Below are positions 36,001 to 48,032 of a DNA stretch of 64,000 bases, piece after piece; position 1 is the first letter of the stretch; the number at the start of each line of letters is the position of its first letter. The DNA comes from Rotaria macrura (taxonomy: Eukaryota; Rotifera; Eurotatoria; Philodinida; Philodinidae): assembly GCA_900239685.1 (NCBI GenBank), contig OENT01000100.1, positions 1 to 64,000 on the forward strand, written 5' to 3'. The notes below the pieces were generated by a model. It had not been told where the DNA came from. It saw only the letters and a list, made by a program, of their open reading frames with translations, and searched no databases. The translations under genes and the position numbers were made by a program.

Positions 36001-39000
36001 ACAAAACATTTCTTCCGACGAATCATAACATGTCGACGATGATAAATCAATGGTTGATTCATTATTGAAATCTGGCCATTCAATTTTTCCATGAATAACA
36101 TTAGCAAATAATTCATCTGGCGTATTACCTGTAAATGGTGGTATGCCAACTAAAAATTCATATAAGATAATACCCATACTCCACCAATCGACAGGTTTAC
36201 CATAACCTTGTCGTAAAATAACTTCAGGTGCTATATACGATGGTGTTCCACATATTTGCTTATCATTAAATGCTTTGGTTTCTTTATCGATATGTTTCTC
36301 ATAGAAATTTGTTGTTAATGACATTAAACCGATTTTCGATAAACCGAAATCAGTTAATTTTATATGACCAACAGCTGTTATAAGAAGATTGTCCGGTTTA
36401 AGATCACGATGTATAATACCATATGAATGTAGATATTCGACAGCTAATGTCGTTTCAGCAAAATACATCCGTGCAATATCAATATTTAATGGTCCACCGA
36501 TATTTTTTAATAATGTTGCAACATCACCACCTTCGACATATTCCATAACAAGACATAGATGTTTTTTTGTTTCAAATGTACATATAAGTGCAACAACAAA
36601 TGGATTATCTGTAAATGTCATTATATCACGTTCAACAAAAGCTTGTTCAACTTGATTACGTAGTATAAGATGTGTTTTAGATATTTTTTTCATAGCATAT
36701 CTTTCTTGTGTTTGACGATGTTTAACTAAATGAACAGCGCCATAAGCACCATTGGATATTAATTTTATTATTTCAAAATCATCTTCACATGGAGCTTTTG
36801 TCGATAGAGATTGTTCAATAGGTGGAAATGTTGTATTCGGTGTTATTGTTAGATAATTTGCATCAGTTAATGATTCATTTTCATTTTCAAGATTTGTCTT
36901 ATGATCAATGGTATCGTGATGTTCAATTTCATTTGTTTCATTGACCTAAAGTATAGTATAATATTAAAGCGAAATGTTTATTTTATTTTATTTTTCTGAA
37001 AGCTATATTCATCGTTTTTGCTCTATAATTAATAAAATCTCTAGAGATTAACTGAAAAGCTCATTTCTGCTTTGATATGAATAAAAATGCTTCCAGCTAT
37101 GTTAATTTATTATTACTATTGTTATTATTATTATTATCATCTTTTCTTTTCTGGCATGCTGAAAAAGAACCGCTATCATTTGTTGGGTCAAACACAACAA
37201 AGAAAATAAAATGCATATATGTGGCCTGCAGTCCTTCATATAATATTCATACAATATTGTGAAATGCATACGCTTATATAACCTTCAGATCACTATCTTA
37301 GTTTGATTAGTTTCAATAAAAAGAAACATATTCAATAGCAATAATGTCTCTTATCTTGATTATCGATTGAATAAGTGAAAAAAAAGTCCTTTCACACAAC
37401 ATTCAATATACATTATATTTAATTACCTGTAATGCATCAATAACATCAAGTGGATTACGTTCAAGATTAAGTTTCGAACAAATATATTTCGGAATATCTT
37501 GTTTAATATTGCCATTGATTTTCGCTTGACATTCAACTTCATCTAATGTACGTAAAAAATCTTCAGGATCAAATTCTAAACATTCGAGTAAACGTGCTGA
37601 TCTTGCTGTTGTTAATAATAGTTTTCGTACGACTGTTTGCAAATTTTCAATAGCTTGCGGACATTTTTCTTTCGCATTTAATAGTAATCTTTCAAGATTA
37701 TTTGTCATTTCATTAAAATATAATGTTGTTATTAAATCATCATGTGATTTATCTAAACAATCTTTAGCTAATTCAACAATTTGATTATGTATAAATCTTG
37801 CTGAACCATCGGAACAGTAATCATATTTATCAATAGTTTTATATGTATCAATAAAATTTTGTAAACGTTCTTCCATTTGAACTTTAGCTGTCGGATAACG
37901 TTCTTTATAAATATATGCCATTGTTTTAATATCTTGATCAGGCATAGTCATCATTTTACATGGTGATGATGATAGATTTGCATCAAGCATTGACATTGAT
38001 ATTGAACGTGATTCTAAACGTTGTAAACTTCCATAGATAAAATCATCGTGCGGACTAACATTGGACAAGCTTCCTTCATTAAAATTCGGTAAATTAGTTA
38101 GTTGTTTACATGTACATATATTCTGTTGTTGCATTTGTTGTTGTTGATGTTGAAGACGTTCGAATGACGAATATTGTGAACTTTCATGAGAATGACATGT
38201 TATTGGTGTTGTTGTTCCGTACCCACTCGATGATGGTGCTGATGTTAATGACCATCGACGGTTCGAATTATCGTCAAGATTATTGATTGGTTTAAAAGCA
38301 CTTGCCGACGATAGATTAAATGGGCTTGATGTTTTATTGTTTGTATCTTGGGAATCGGATGATGTTGCACATAGTGTTGGATGCTGTTGTTGTTGTTGTT
38401 GTTGTTGTTGAGGTGATAATTGTTTTCTTAAAGCATATTTTAGATTAATTAAATTTAAACCGGATAAATTTGAACGACGTGAACTTGGTCGCCGTAATGG
38501 AAATGGATAAAAATGTTGTTGTTGTTGTTGTTGATGTTGCTGTTGCTGTTGTTGTTGTGATGGTGTTGATTGAAGATTTGCTGAATTTAAATTTTGATTA
38601 TTATTATGTGAATTATTATTATCACTGTTTGTCGCTGATGATGTTCGCGGTGAGGATTTCAGAGATGGTGACGTCTGGTAGAAATAACTCATTTGTACAG
38701 AATTCAAATTCGGTTCACTTTGCCCTAAACGGACACGACGTAAACGTACTAATGTCATATTAGGTGAGTTGCTATCAGATGTTTGAGAGTTATTTATTGA
38801 TGTTGACATGTTATTTGGACAATTTGATGATGTTGATAATAACTGAACTTGTGATACCATCCAACTACGACGACGAAGACGTTCTTCAGCGAATTTCTTT
38901 GAATTTTGTTCACGATAACGAACTATATGTTGACCGGAACCTGTTGATGAACGTTTTCGTGTTAGTGCATGTTGATGTTGTGTTTGTTGAAGTATTGACA

Positions 39001-39759
39001 CAGATTCATTCGATTCACATTCATTAACACTTAATAAATGAGATTCTGTCGTTTCATTCGACCCTGATGGTAGCAATGATGAATTATTACAAGTTGAATC
39101 CACGTCTATAATGGAGTATAAATAAATAAATAAATTGAAAAAAGGTTCCTCCGCAGATTCGTATATGCAGATAGAATCACGTAGGAACGCATAATTCAAA
39201 TGAAATTCCGCCTATTCGTTTTTTGTAAAAGAGTAAACGATGCACTCAGCACTGATTGTGTGTTGATGTTTCTCTTTCTTTCTAGTTGTCGATTGTAAAT
39301 GTAAGATTTAATGTACTCAATAATTAGTAGATATATTCTATTCTTAACGTTGTCGGAAAGTATTTGTCATTAGTGTTGATTGCTTCGTTTTCTTTTTTCA
39401 TCTTTTTTACGTAAATTTCTATTACCTGAAACAACAACAAATAACTTTTTTGATTTTTCTTCATTTTCATCTTGTTTCGATTGATAACTATTTGTTATTT
39501 CGGATGATATTGATTCACTCGATGTTGAAGTAGTTAATAAATCTGTTGGATTCGTTTCATTTTGCGATGTTGAAATAGTTTGACAATGACTAGACGTTGC
39601 TTGTGATTTACTTTTTTTCGTTGCTGTTTGTGCTTCATCATCTTTAATCAATGATAATGGAGATACAATATGTGAAGATGATCCTGTTAATGTTGTTGCT
39701 GACAATGCTGGATGTTGATGTGTCTTGTTTTTCGATTTTTGAGTGAAGAATTTTCTCAT
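30005..39759 (-). CDS. MAST: MAST-family serine/threonine kinase (microtubule-associated, DUF1908 + kinase + PDZ)
   Basis: Seven exons were rebuilt: 39759-39426, 39105-37427, 36945-35406, 34056-33248, 33166-32141, 30896-30753 and 30319-30005. All splice sites are GT-AG and phases close to about 1,948 residues. Before the DUF1908 region is the conserved RRWSL...[10 protein letters not shown] motif. DUF1908 (about 480-650) includes [15 protein letters not shown] and [14 protein letters not shown]. The AGC kinase domain (about 728-1000) shows SNGAYGAV, the lysine of [16 protein letters not shown], a [10 protein letters not shown] activation segment and SYFDTR after it. The PDZ domain (about 1504-1590) has [13 protein letters not shown] and [16 protein letters not shown]. 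Linkers carry long Q, S, N and T tracts. MAST kinases are cytoskeleton-associated and bind PTEN through the PDZ domain in mammals. The true 5' end is uncertain: an acceptor-like TCCTAAG lies just upstream of the chosen ATG, so earlier exons may exist. Confidence 0.92.
30545..30570. repeat. (AT)n microsatellite in MAST last intron
   Basis: A perfect AT dinucleotide run in the intron between the last two MAST exons (30320-30752). A GCGCGCACGCGCG tract follows near 30670. Simple-sequence repeat only. Confidence 0.9.
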
Positions 39760-39786
39760 TGTTGACTGATTATTCTTAGGACACAC

Positions 39787-42700
39787 AAAAATTAAGTATG
39801 ATTATATCGATGAATAAGTCAATGTCAACGTTTGAACCAAAAATAACAACTATTACGACATAAATAAGATATGGATATATAATCGACCAGATGCTAATAG
39901 TTCTGAATCATAGTTTATTTTTTATTTTGCTAATGAATATGATTCAGACTATAAATGACAGGTAAAAATGATGGAGTGTTCTCCAGTAATGTGTGATATT
40001 GCTTGACTAGAATGGTCGTCAGTTTTTTGTCGCATTCTGTAATACAAAAAAAATGGGAAAAACGTATAAATATTAATAATTACAATGACAATAGTCATAT
40101 GTGCGACATAAACGGAGAGGAGAGAGAAAGAAAGAAAGAAAGAAATCAGAGATAAAAAAAATGTTAGTGTAATGGTAAACAGTGAAAAGATTGCTAGGCG
40201 TCATTTTGTTGACATCACCAAAACTTATTCATTCTGATATGACAAAAAAACACAATGAAAAACATAGCAATCATCATGTTGCAACGAGCATTAATGATGA
40301 ACACATAGCTTCAAGTGTAATGATGCTATATGTGTACGTGTAAGAGAAAATTCTCGTTTCTTACTTGCTTGTTCGTTCGGTCGTTCGCATTTACTTTTCA
40401 AGTGATGGTTGTTCTCTCGCTTTCTGTTTCTCTCTCTCTCCCTTTCTCCTTTTCTTCTTCTTCTTCTTCTTCTTCATCGTTTCGTCTCTCGTCATACACA
40501 AAAGAAAAAAAATCAGCTGTCGCAATTGTGACTGACAATAAACATACTAAACGGGGAGAGAGAGACAGAGAGAGACGGAGGGGGGACGAGGAAAGATCTA
40601 CTAGTAGTAGATGGAAGGAATCTTGTATTTGCCTTGTATGTCTATATGTTATAATTCAAGTACATAGGTCATTCTGATGATCAATAAATGAAGTGAAAAA
40701 ACATACAGATTCTTTTGATCTATCTATCTATCTCTCAATATAAGTGCAGATTTAACCCTTGTTATCATCAAATATCCCGAATGGCCTGAAAGGTTACAAC
40801 GTACGAAAAAAGGAAAGACAGATATGATATGCATGATGAAAACGTCATGCCATAAATGAAATACTAGGCGGTTACATAGATGAATAAGAAAAAAAAATGA
40901 ATGGATAAGCAAACTACTTGACTTCTCATATGATGATATTGCATATACTTTAAAGAAATGAAAACCTTGAAATAAAAATGGAATAAGCAAGTATTCAAAA
41001 TACTTGCTTTTACAATTCAGAAACTTCAGCTGAACGATAAAAAATATGCAAGGTCAAGTAGCTAACAATTCAATTGTAAAGAATACTAAAAGAAGTATAT
41101 ACATTTGAATGAAATAACTCAATCATAGGACTTAAATTGAATTCGGTTTCTTTTGATCGAATAAAGATTAGAAGGACAACTTTCTAAAATCAAAGTATAT
41201 TTGATCACTCTAGGCATGAAATTGATAATCATTATAATAATTCATACACGCATTCATGTTCTGTTCTACACTGACAAGATGAAAAGGTTGAGTTCTTGTT
41301 TTTTTTTTCTATTTCAGAATAAATACCGATACCATAGATGTTTTTCTTATTTGTTTTAATAATCAAACTTACTTATGAACTCCTTTTTTTGCCAATTTCA
41401 TACTTGAGAAAAAAAGAAGCATATTATATTAGTGAATCATGTAATGAAACGAAATATTCTTGATTTATTCGTGAGATTATTATTCATAATAAAATTCATT
41501 GAATAGGGATCAAGTAAAATCATTCTGGCATCATTTTATTTCTTGACATTTTTCGATTTGAAAAGATTAGAATGATATGATCCAAAATAAACTAAATTCA
41601 TATTATATTCGTTGTCTCTTTTCCATGAGTAACATTCTAAAGTACAGAGTCTAATTTACCTTCGATGTATCGATCACTGCTCGTATACGCCAAATGCGCT
41701 AATCCGATCACAAGAACGCAGTAGATTATCGGTTAGCGTCTCTTTTTCTTATAACCTTCATTCATCATTGGAGTCCATGATTAATATATTACTTTTTGAT
41801 ATTTCCATGTGTGCAAGTGTATGATTTGCGTTCTTGTCATATCGATAATCATCAAAAACTATGCATAAAATCTATATCTAAGCTATATCTAGTTGAAAAC
41901 CTATTTGAACTTCTTAATATAATTGATTAAAATCAATTTACGTTTTTTTCCTGTGTTATTTAGATTCAGAGGATGACGAATGTGTACATGACAGTATCTT
42001 TCATTTTCTTTCCTCATCAAAAGTAGAGATACTGTCACGGATAAGCGAATTAATCTTATGAATACGTCAAGCATCTCTCTGTCTCTCCTCCTGAAAAAAG
42101 CAAGAAATGACAACTAAAAAGAAAAAGGTGCTCGATATCAAACGTCTGTCTACAACAAGGACACTGATGTTGTGTTTATTTTAGTTTTGTATTAACGCTA
42201 TTATGCTTATGGTACGAGACATCGACTATTTTCTGTCATTTTTTCCAGTAACATATACATTGCATACGATTTTTGATTCATTATTTATACTTCTGATGGA
42301 ATTCATTTGTATTTGTACGGTTTTCTCAAAGATAAAATATACGTCTGGGAACATTTTTCATGTTAATTGTTCTATCAGAAGACTAAAGAAAATATTAATT
42401 GATTTTCTTTTGCTATTTTTCTTACATGGTAAGATGCATAAGCAGGAAAAACGCACACTGATCAACTGATACATATACGCAGATATATACGCAAGAGTAA
42501 ATAATGGTTGACAGTTTTTTTTTCTCTCTAGCTTGATGCATCTTTCATCTCGTCATTTTTGTTCTCCTTCATGCTATCCATCGAGAACGAACGATGTTAC
42601 TTTTTCTAATTGATGCATACATAATTTGTTGTATGGTTTATTTTTAGTTTTGTTTGTTGATTTTTAACTAATGGTCTAACTTATTTAATGCATTCACATG

Positions 42701-44312
42701 TGTGCACACATGATATGTAAGTTTGCCGGCACATCAAACTTGTCCATCATTACTGTGAAGGCAAAATATCAAATAAAAGAACTTTCTATTTGCTTTTGAA
42801 ATGAATCTACCTGCATGAAAGCAACCTTTCGTCATATTTCTATACGTTCTATCTAACAAGAAGACTCATGAATTCAGAGCTTCTTTCTTTTTGCTGATTA
42901 AAAAAAATTAAAGTATGACGCAAAAACTATTGATTTACTCACTCGAACAACATTAAATCCAATGATAATCAGTCGAACATATTTTACAAATCATATCTGA
43001 AATCAAGTATACGATAAGAAGAAAAAAAAACCAGTAAGACCAATATTCATACACAACATTGGAGAACATGGAGATGACAAAAAAGGAGAATTATTTATTA
43101 TTGCTTACTAGTGCTATGTTAGATGATGTCGATGAGTCATCGAGATTTGTTTCTAATAAAGGACAAATGTCAATAATCGGTATCGAGCTTGTACTTCTAT
43201 TTACCAATAGAAATAACTTGACAATATTTTTAATTAGAATTTCATATCAATCTATTTTTGTAATTTATTTTTGTCCATTGCAAAAAATGAAACTAAAAAT
43301 CAAGCGATTGATGGCGCTGCTTTTTCAACACTTTTTTTAACATATGATGTTTCATAAGATGATGAGATCCTTCTTTTAATTGTTTTTAAATTTACATAGA
43401 AAAACTACAAATAGAATAATTTCAATTGTAAAGGACAATATGACATCAATGACGTTAAAATAATTTCATGATTCCTATGTCACTACAATCAACATGTCTA
43501 TATATTGCAGTGAATATTTGTGTACCATTTTTTTACTCCATGCAATATGACATGAAGATTTTCTTTCATCATTGAAATATCTTTTGAATCAAAATAATAA
43601 TAATGAAAAAGTTCACCTAAATTATACGAATACCATAGTAGTGACTAGATAGTAGCGACACATATTGACCATAGAAACTGCAGTAAAAAGAAAAAATCAC
43701 TTCAGTGCCTACACTCATCGATCGTCTTCACTATGTCTCTGTCTATGACATCAATTAATGTAGAGGGTGTTCTTATTCTGTATATGTATACCCGGTGCTT
43801 TTATTCTCTGATATCAGCTGCACAGCATGACAACAGTTCTATGTTCCATTCAAAGACATTCGAAGGATGATGGTGTGCAAGTTAAAAACGATCGTATGAT
43901 GCGTTACGAAAATCGGGTTTGATTATCATCTGGTCGTGTTAAAAAAAAACTTAGATAAACTGAGGGTCGCAAGCATTGAGTCGCTCGAGTATGGGGACGA
44001 CAATGCAGATGATTTATGAGACTGAACTACATAATACTCATACTAATCGAGTAAGAAGTGATGGCATTGCAATTTTTTAGGGCTTAGCTCTTCTTGACTG
44101 TATGTGTATCTACAAGGATCTTATCTTTACTGGTAATCCATATTCTAATTGGATAGTCATTTTACAACAACAAATTATTTTTATTCATTGAGAAATACAA
44201 GAACGAGGTCTTGGATGAAACCGAAAAATGCATCGATTATCAATGACACGCAGCGATACTTGTGAAAGTTACTAGCACATAGCAATGAATACGTCAGTTC
44301 TAATATCATAGC
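39787..44312. other. Upstream region of MAST, no gene recognised
   Basis: It includes simple repeats: GAAA near 40130, TTC near 40445-40475 and GAGA near 40556-40580. It may contain unrecognised 5' exons or regulatory sequence of the MAST gene. Open frames here (for example 40330-40677 and 43059-43340) lack protein-family features. Confidence 0.45.
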
Positions 44313-44320
44313 ATAACATC

Positions 44321-44535
44321 CAGGGGCGTACCGAAGTCTCGAGAGCAGGGGGGGGGGGCGTAACGACCCCCCATCTCAATATTTCAAAAGCAGGGGGGGC
44401 GTAAGGCCTTTATTCATATCAATTCAGCAACTAAAGTCCCCAGAAAAGAGCTTTTTTTCAATTTTTTTGTACCAAAAACACAAAATTTTCAAAAGCAGGG
44501 GGCTTTACGCCCCCCCCCCGGTCGGTACGCCCCTG
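44321..44535. mobile_element. hAT-like MITE with 8-bp target duplication
   Basis: A 215-bp element with inverted ends CAGGGGCGTACCGA and TCGGTACGCCCCTG is flanked by the direct 8-bp repeat ATAACATC (44313-44320 and 44536-44543). The interior holds three G- or C-runs and CGTAA words, with no coding capacity. CAGGG-type ends plus an 8-bp duplication are characteristic of hAT transposons. It is non-autonomous. Intact duplications and tips suggest a fairly recent insertion. Confidence 0.9.
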
Positions 44536-44543
44536 ATAACATC

Positions 44544-45131
44544 TATGCATTAATCTGATACATGTGTATTTGCATAGAGTATAGAAGAAGAAATGTACTA
44601 TTTGTATCGTCCTCGCTTAGCACAATCTATAGTTTTATCCAACCTAATTTTGATACAATAATAGACATTGATGCAGTATTTTCGAGTAATCAAGAGTCGT
44701 ATAATTTTTGATAGTGTGTCGTCAATACTTCTTGCTCTCCAATAAAACCTTTTCGAACATGAAATACACTTGAATTTGAATACAACCGTGACTTTTTCTT
44801 CCAAAAATAGAAAGCCGTTAGATATTGTAAAAAGCATCGTTTTCTTTTTATCGCAAATATGCTGAAGCGAAACTGACAATTGAAAAAAAACATGCTTTCG
44901 TTAAAATTGTATTTTTAGGTTTGAGGCCCAATCAATTGCACGTCAGTATTGATTGTAGGTCAATCGAAATAGATCCATGGAACCTACGATAATCTTTGTC
45001 GAAGCACATCACCTTTGATCTTAATCTTTTAGTAGCAAAAGGAGAAACATGATAGGTCGACAAATTTTAAAAGTCAAAATAAGGAAAAGAATAGCATATA
45101 AATTGACATATAGAATCAATTAAGAAATAAA
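44544..45131. other. Intergenic, no gene recognised
   Basis: AT-rich spacer between two small transposons. Minus-strand open frames at 44598-44893 overlap each other in different frames and carry no family features. Confidence 0.45.
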
Positions 45132-45133
45132 TA

Positions 45134-46088
45134 ACGAGTGTCACAAAATAAATTACCCTGTTGGTATTTTTCATATGTTTCCACTTTACTAATCTTGATC
45201 AGATTGATTCTTTTTCCAAAAGATTCCCTGATCAATTGCCTATAAAAAAAGTATTGACTATTTTATTACAGAATCCGAAGGTGCAAAATGCCACAAAAAA
45301 TAGTGAGAAGCAAAAAAATGAAGTAAAAAGTACACATATGTTCTTAAAGATTATTCAAAGTAGTGCGAAGTTTTTTCAGATGGTTCCACAGGCACGAGAC
45401 CATGAGTTCAGTATATCTTTTATAGTTTCAAATACGTTCTATCTCCTTGTATAGAGCGCAAATCTTTTCAAACTAAGAATCCGACGCAAAGATTAGCCTC
45501 ATAGAAATCAAGCGAAAATGACAACAATTTTAACTTGTTCTTATGGACTTGAGCAAAGTAATGTTGTTTCTTAAATCACACACATTCAGTCATAACGGTT
45601 AAACATTGGTTTCCAAAAATCAATGAAAACAATTACCCTGAATCGATCAAGATGGACTATACTTTATTTGTTTTATCGAAAAGCGTAAATGGTGGATTAA
45701 AAGCTCGTCAGTATATAATAAATTGGTAAAAAAAAGAATAAAATTCTTACGCGCTGAATTTGACCTAGATTTCTTTTTAAATTATTAGACGGGAAATGGA
45801 GCTTTTGAAGACCTAAACAATGAATACTTCAATTTTTTTCACTTTCATAGTTTTTTTAGTAAATAAAACTAAAAAACCTGTTATTCAATTTATTTATTGC
45901 TCCATTTCGGTACTTCCCACTATTTCTCATGGCATTTCACAGCTTCGGGTTCTGCAATAAAACTGTCAATATATTTTTATAGGCAATTTACCAGGGAATC
46001 TTTTGGAAAAACAATCAATCCATTGAAGATTAGCCAAATGGAAACGTATAAAAAATAGCAACAAGGTAGTTTATTTTGGGAAACCAGT
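45134..46088. mobile_element. Non-autonomous element with about 190-bp inverted arms and TA flanks
   Basis: The left arm (about 45134-45325) and right arm (about 45890-46088) are reverse-complementary over about 190 bp with roughly 80 percent visual identity, including TTTTTCCAAAAGATTCCCTG and AATTGCCTATAAAAA. TA sits just outside each arm (45132-45133 and 46089-46090). Tips of the type GTGTCACAAAATAAA recall mariner-like ends, but the superfamily is a guess. The 560-bp centre has no recognisable transposase. Divergence between the arms suggests an old insertion. Confidence 0.6.
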
Positions 46089-46090
46089 TA

Positions 46091-47205
46091 ATCAATTCAA
46101 ATATATTTGACTAAAGTTAAGTTTCAATCAAATATCAGAATGAAATTATTAAAAATCTATTGTATAAAACTCTTACAACTGAAACATAAATATCATTAAA
46201 AATTCACTACATATCTAACACGAGAACAAGATCTTCGATTTCTACTAATCGGACTCAATAGATATATGATTTTCATCATAGATATTGAAGAAGAAAAAAG
46301 AAGCTAACCTTAAATTAAATACTTCTCTAGTAATAACTTACTTCACTTAAGCGAATGAATACGAAATTACGATCATGAGAGTACGACATTCTTCTCTCAG
46401 AATGAAACATAGGTGACGACAGTGCGTTGAAAGACAATTAATTTAGTTATTAAAAATAAACAGCCGTTGGTTGAAACATCGTTAAATTAAACATGCTAAC
46501 GTTTGGTATGTTATTTCTTTTACCTATCAGAAATTTTAAAATTAAACTCGTGAAAAACATCTAGACTATGCAAATACAAAAAGTTCAGCATCATTATTGC
46601 AAGTAACGTGTGCAGGAAGTGGAATCTAATGACGAGAAGAAAATATTATTTTGTATTGATATCATTGTTGTTGTTCTTGCTGTCGTCTATCAATGAATAA
46701 GTTGTGGGCGGTATTTCTTTAGATCGAATATACTAACGATATCAATGGAAATCTACTCTAACACGGATATCAGATAGTTGCTACTATCATCGATGAAAAT
46801 CAACTGAGACCCATGTTTTCTGCTACAACTCATTTCCAAATCTAAACAATAACAGATGAAAGATCGACGAAATTTATTGGTTTCTCTTTCATTATCTTCT
46901 TTTTTAGTTATACAGCCGTATGACCTTCTCATATACAAACATAATTTATTACATGAAGAAAAAGTAATTTGTATTTCAAACGTTTGTAATAGGTAATATA
47001 TTTCGTTTTTGGTATTTGAAAGTTTGGTTAGTTAACGAAAATGAAGACTTGTTGCACGTTCTGTTCATAAAATTAGTTGTGAGTGATGAAGACGATGACG
47101 ATGATGAAGATAATAGCAACTGTTGTCTACTTGTCAAAGATCTAGTGCGATATTGTCGCCATGGTTTTGAGAGAAACATTTCTATACATAAACCAATAAT
47201 AAAAA
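46091..47205. other. Intergenic, no gene recognised
   Basis: AT-rich. A GAYGAY/TCATCG-type low-complexity stretch near 47080-47110 gives acidic or serine-rich open frames on the two strands that I regard as composition. Nothing else was recognised. Confidence 0.4.
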
Positions 47206-47555
47206 TCAAATAGAAATCAAATAAATACTTTTTGTTGTGGTTGTTTCGGATTTAGTTCCATCTTTCACCAGTTTTATACATTTACTAATCAAGGAAAATA
47301 TCACCATGAGAAAACACAGAAGAACAACAGTTAAACCAATATAAATAAGAATCGAACGTACTTCGCTATTGTGATCATGAAAATCTGTGAAAAGAAAATG
47401 TGTTTGTTTTTGAATATGACGTCAAAACTGTACGTGAATCGGTATTTTCAACCTTGAATTTAAAAAAACTAAGGTATTCATTACTTACATTCATTTTCTT
47501 GATTGGAAGATAGAAAACGAACAAATTCATTCGTCGGAAGTGTTGTTGCAATCAT
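47206..47555 (-). CDS. Possible 81-residue single-pass membrane protein
   Basis: Two candidate exons, 47555-47489 and 47384-47206, are joined by a 104-bp GT-AG intron (donor GTAAGT, acceptor TTCACAG) and close in frame at 246 nt. The product begins MIATTLPTNEFVRFLSSNQE, has a short polar N-terminal part, one strong membrane segment (ILIYIGLTVVLLCFLMVIFS), then a K-rich stretch and a T-rich tail ending at TGA. A three-codon upstream ORF (ATG at 47563) precedes it. No signal peptide is evident, which would fit a type III orientation. No family was recognised. It lies about 480 bp beyond the GPCR stop on the same strand. Confidence 0.4.
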
Positions 47556-48032
47556 TTTATCATGGATAAAGAACTAAATTTAATTATACGCTCTAGCTTT
47601 TGGAGTTTTCAACACAAAAAAACAAAGAATCATAAATATATAATCTATATTACTTCTTCACCTTCATAAGTAGTTTAATAACGTGAATAAAAAGCGGTAA
47701 TAAAATAACATGGAAGAAATCATACCATCATATAGAAGATTTTCATGCAACGCATATTCTTGCTTCTTCTAAACTAAACACTAAGACAAACAAAATCGTT
47801 TGATCTGTAGTGAATCATCGAACAAGATATAGAATTCTGTGTTTTTTTTAATGACAAAGTGATTGATAAGATCAATAGCAAATTCCTATCATGTTACATA
47901 TTTAATAAATTCTAATAGGAAATCACAACGAAAAATATAAGTATGACAACAAAAAAGAAGAAAAAACGAAAATACATTTGCACAATTTTATTGTTCAGGT
48001 CTATGAGAATGACTACTTTGATTAGTGATGAA
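47556..48032. other. Spacer between GPCR and small membrane protein
   Basis: Short AT-rich stretch that should hold the 3' UTR of the GPCR gene and the promoter of the small gene. No other feature was seen. Confidence 0.5.

Noticed and set aside
35478-39027. Many frames opposite or overlapping the MAST exons
   Set aside because: They are shadow frames from CAG/CAA trinucleotide tracts. The phase-consistent MAST gene explains the region.
40330-40677. Plus-strand frame with serine-rich stretch
   Set aside because: It is produced by TTC and GAGA simple repeats. No motif or splice context supports a gene.
46976-47209. Serine-run frame on the minus strand and an acidic frame on the plus strand
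   Set aside because: They arise from a GATGAC-type low-complexity tract and overlap the better supported spliced small gene.
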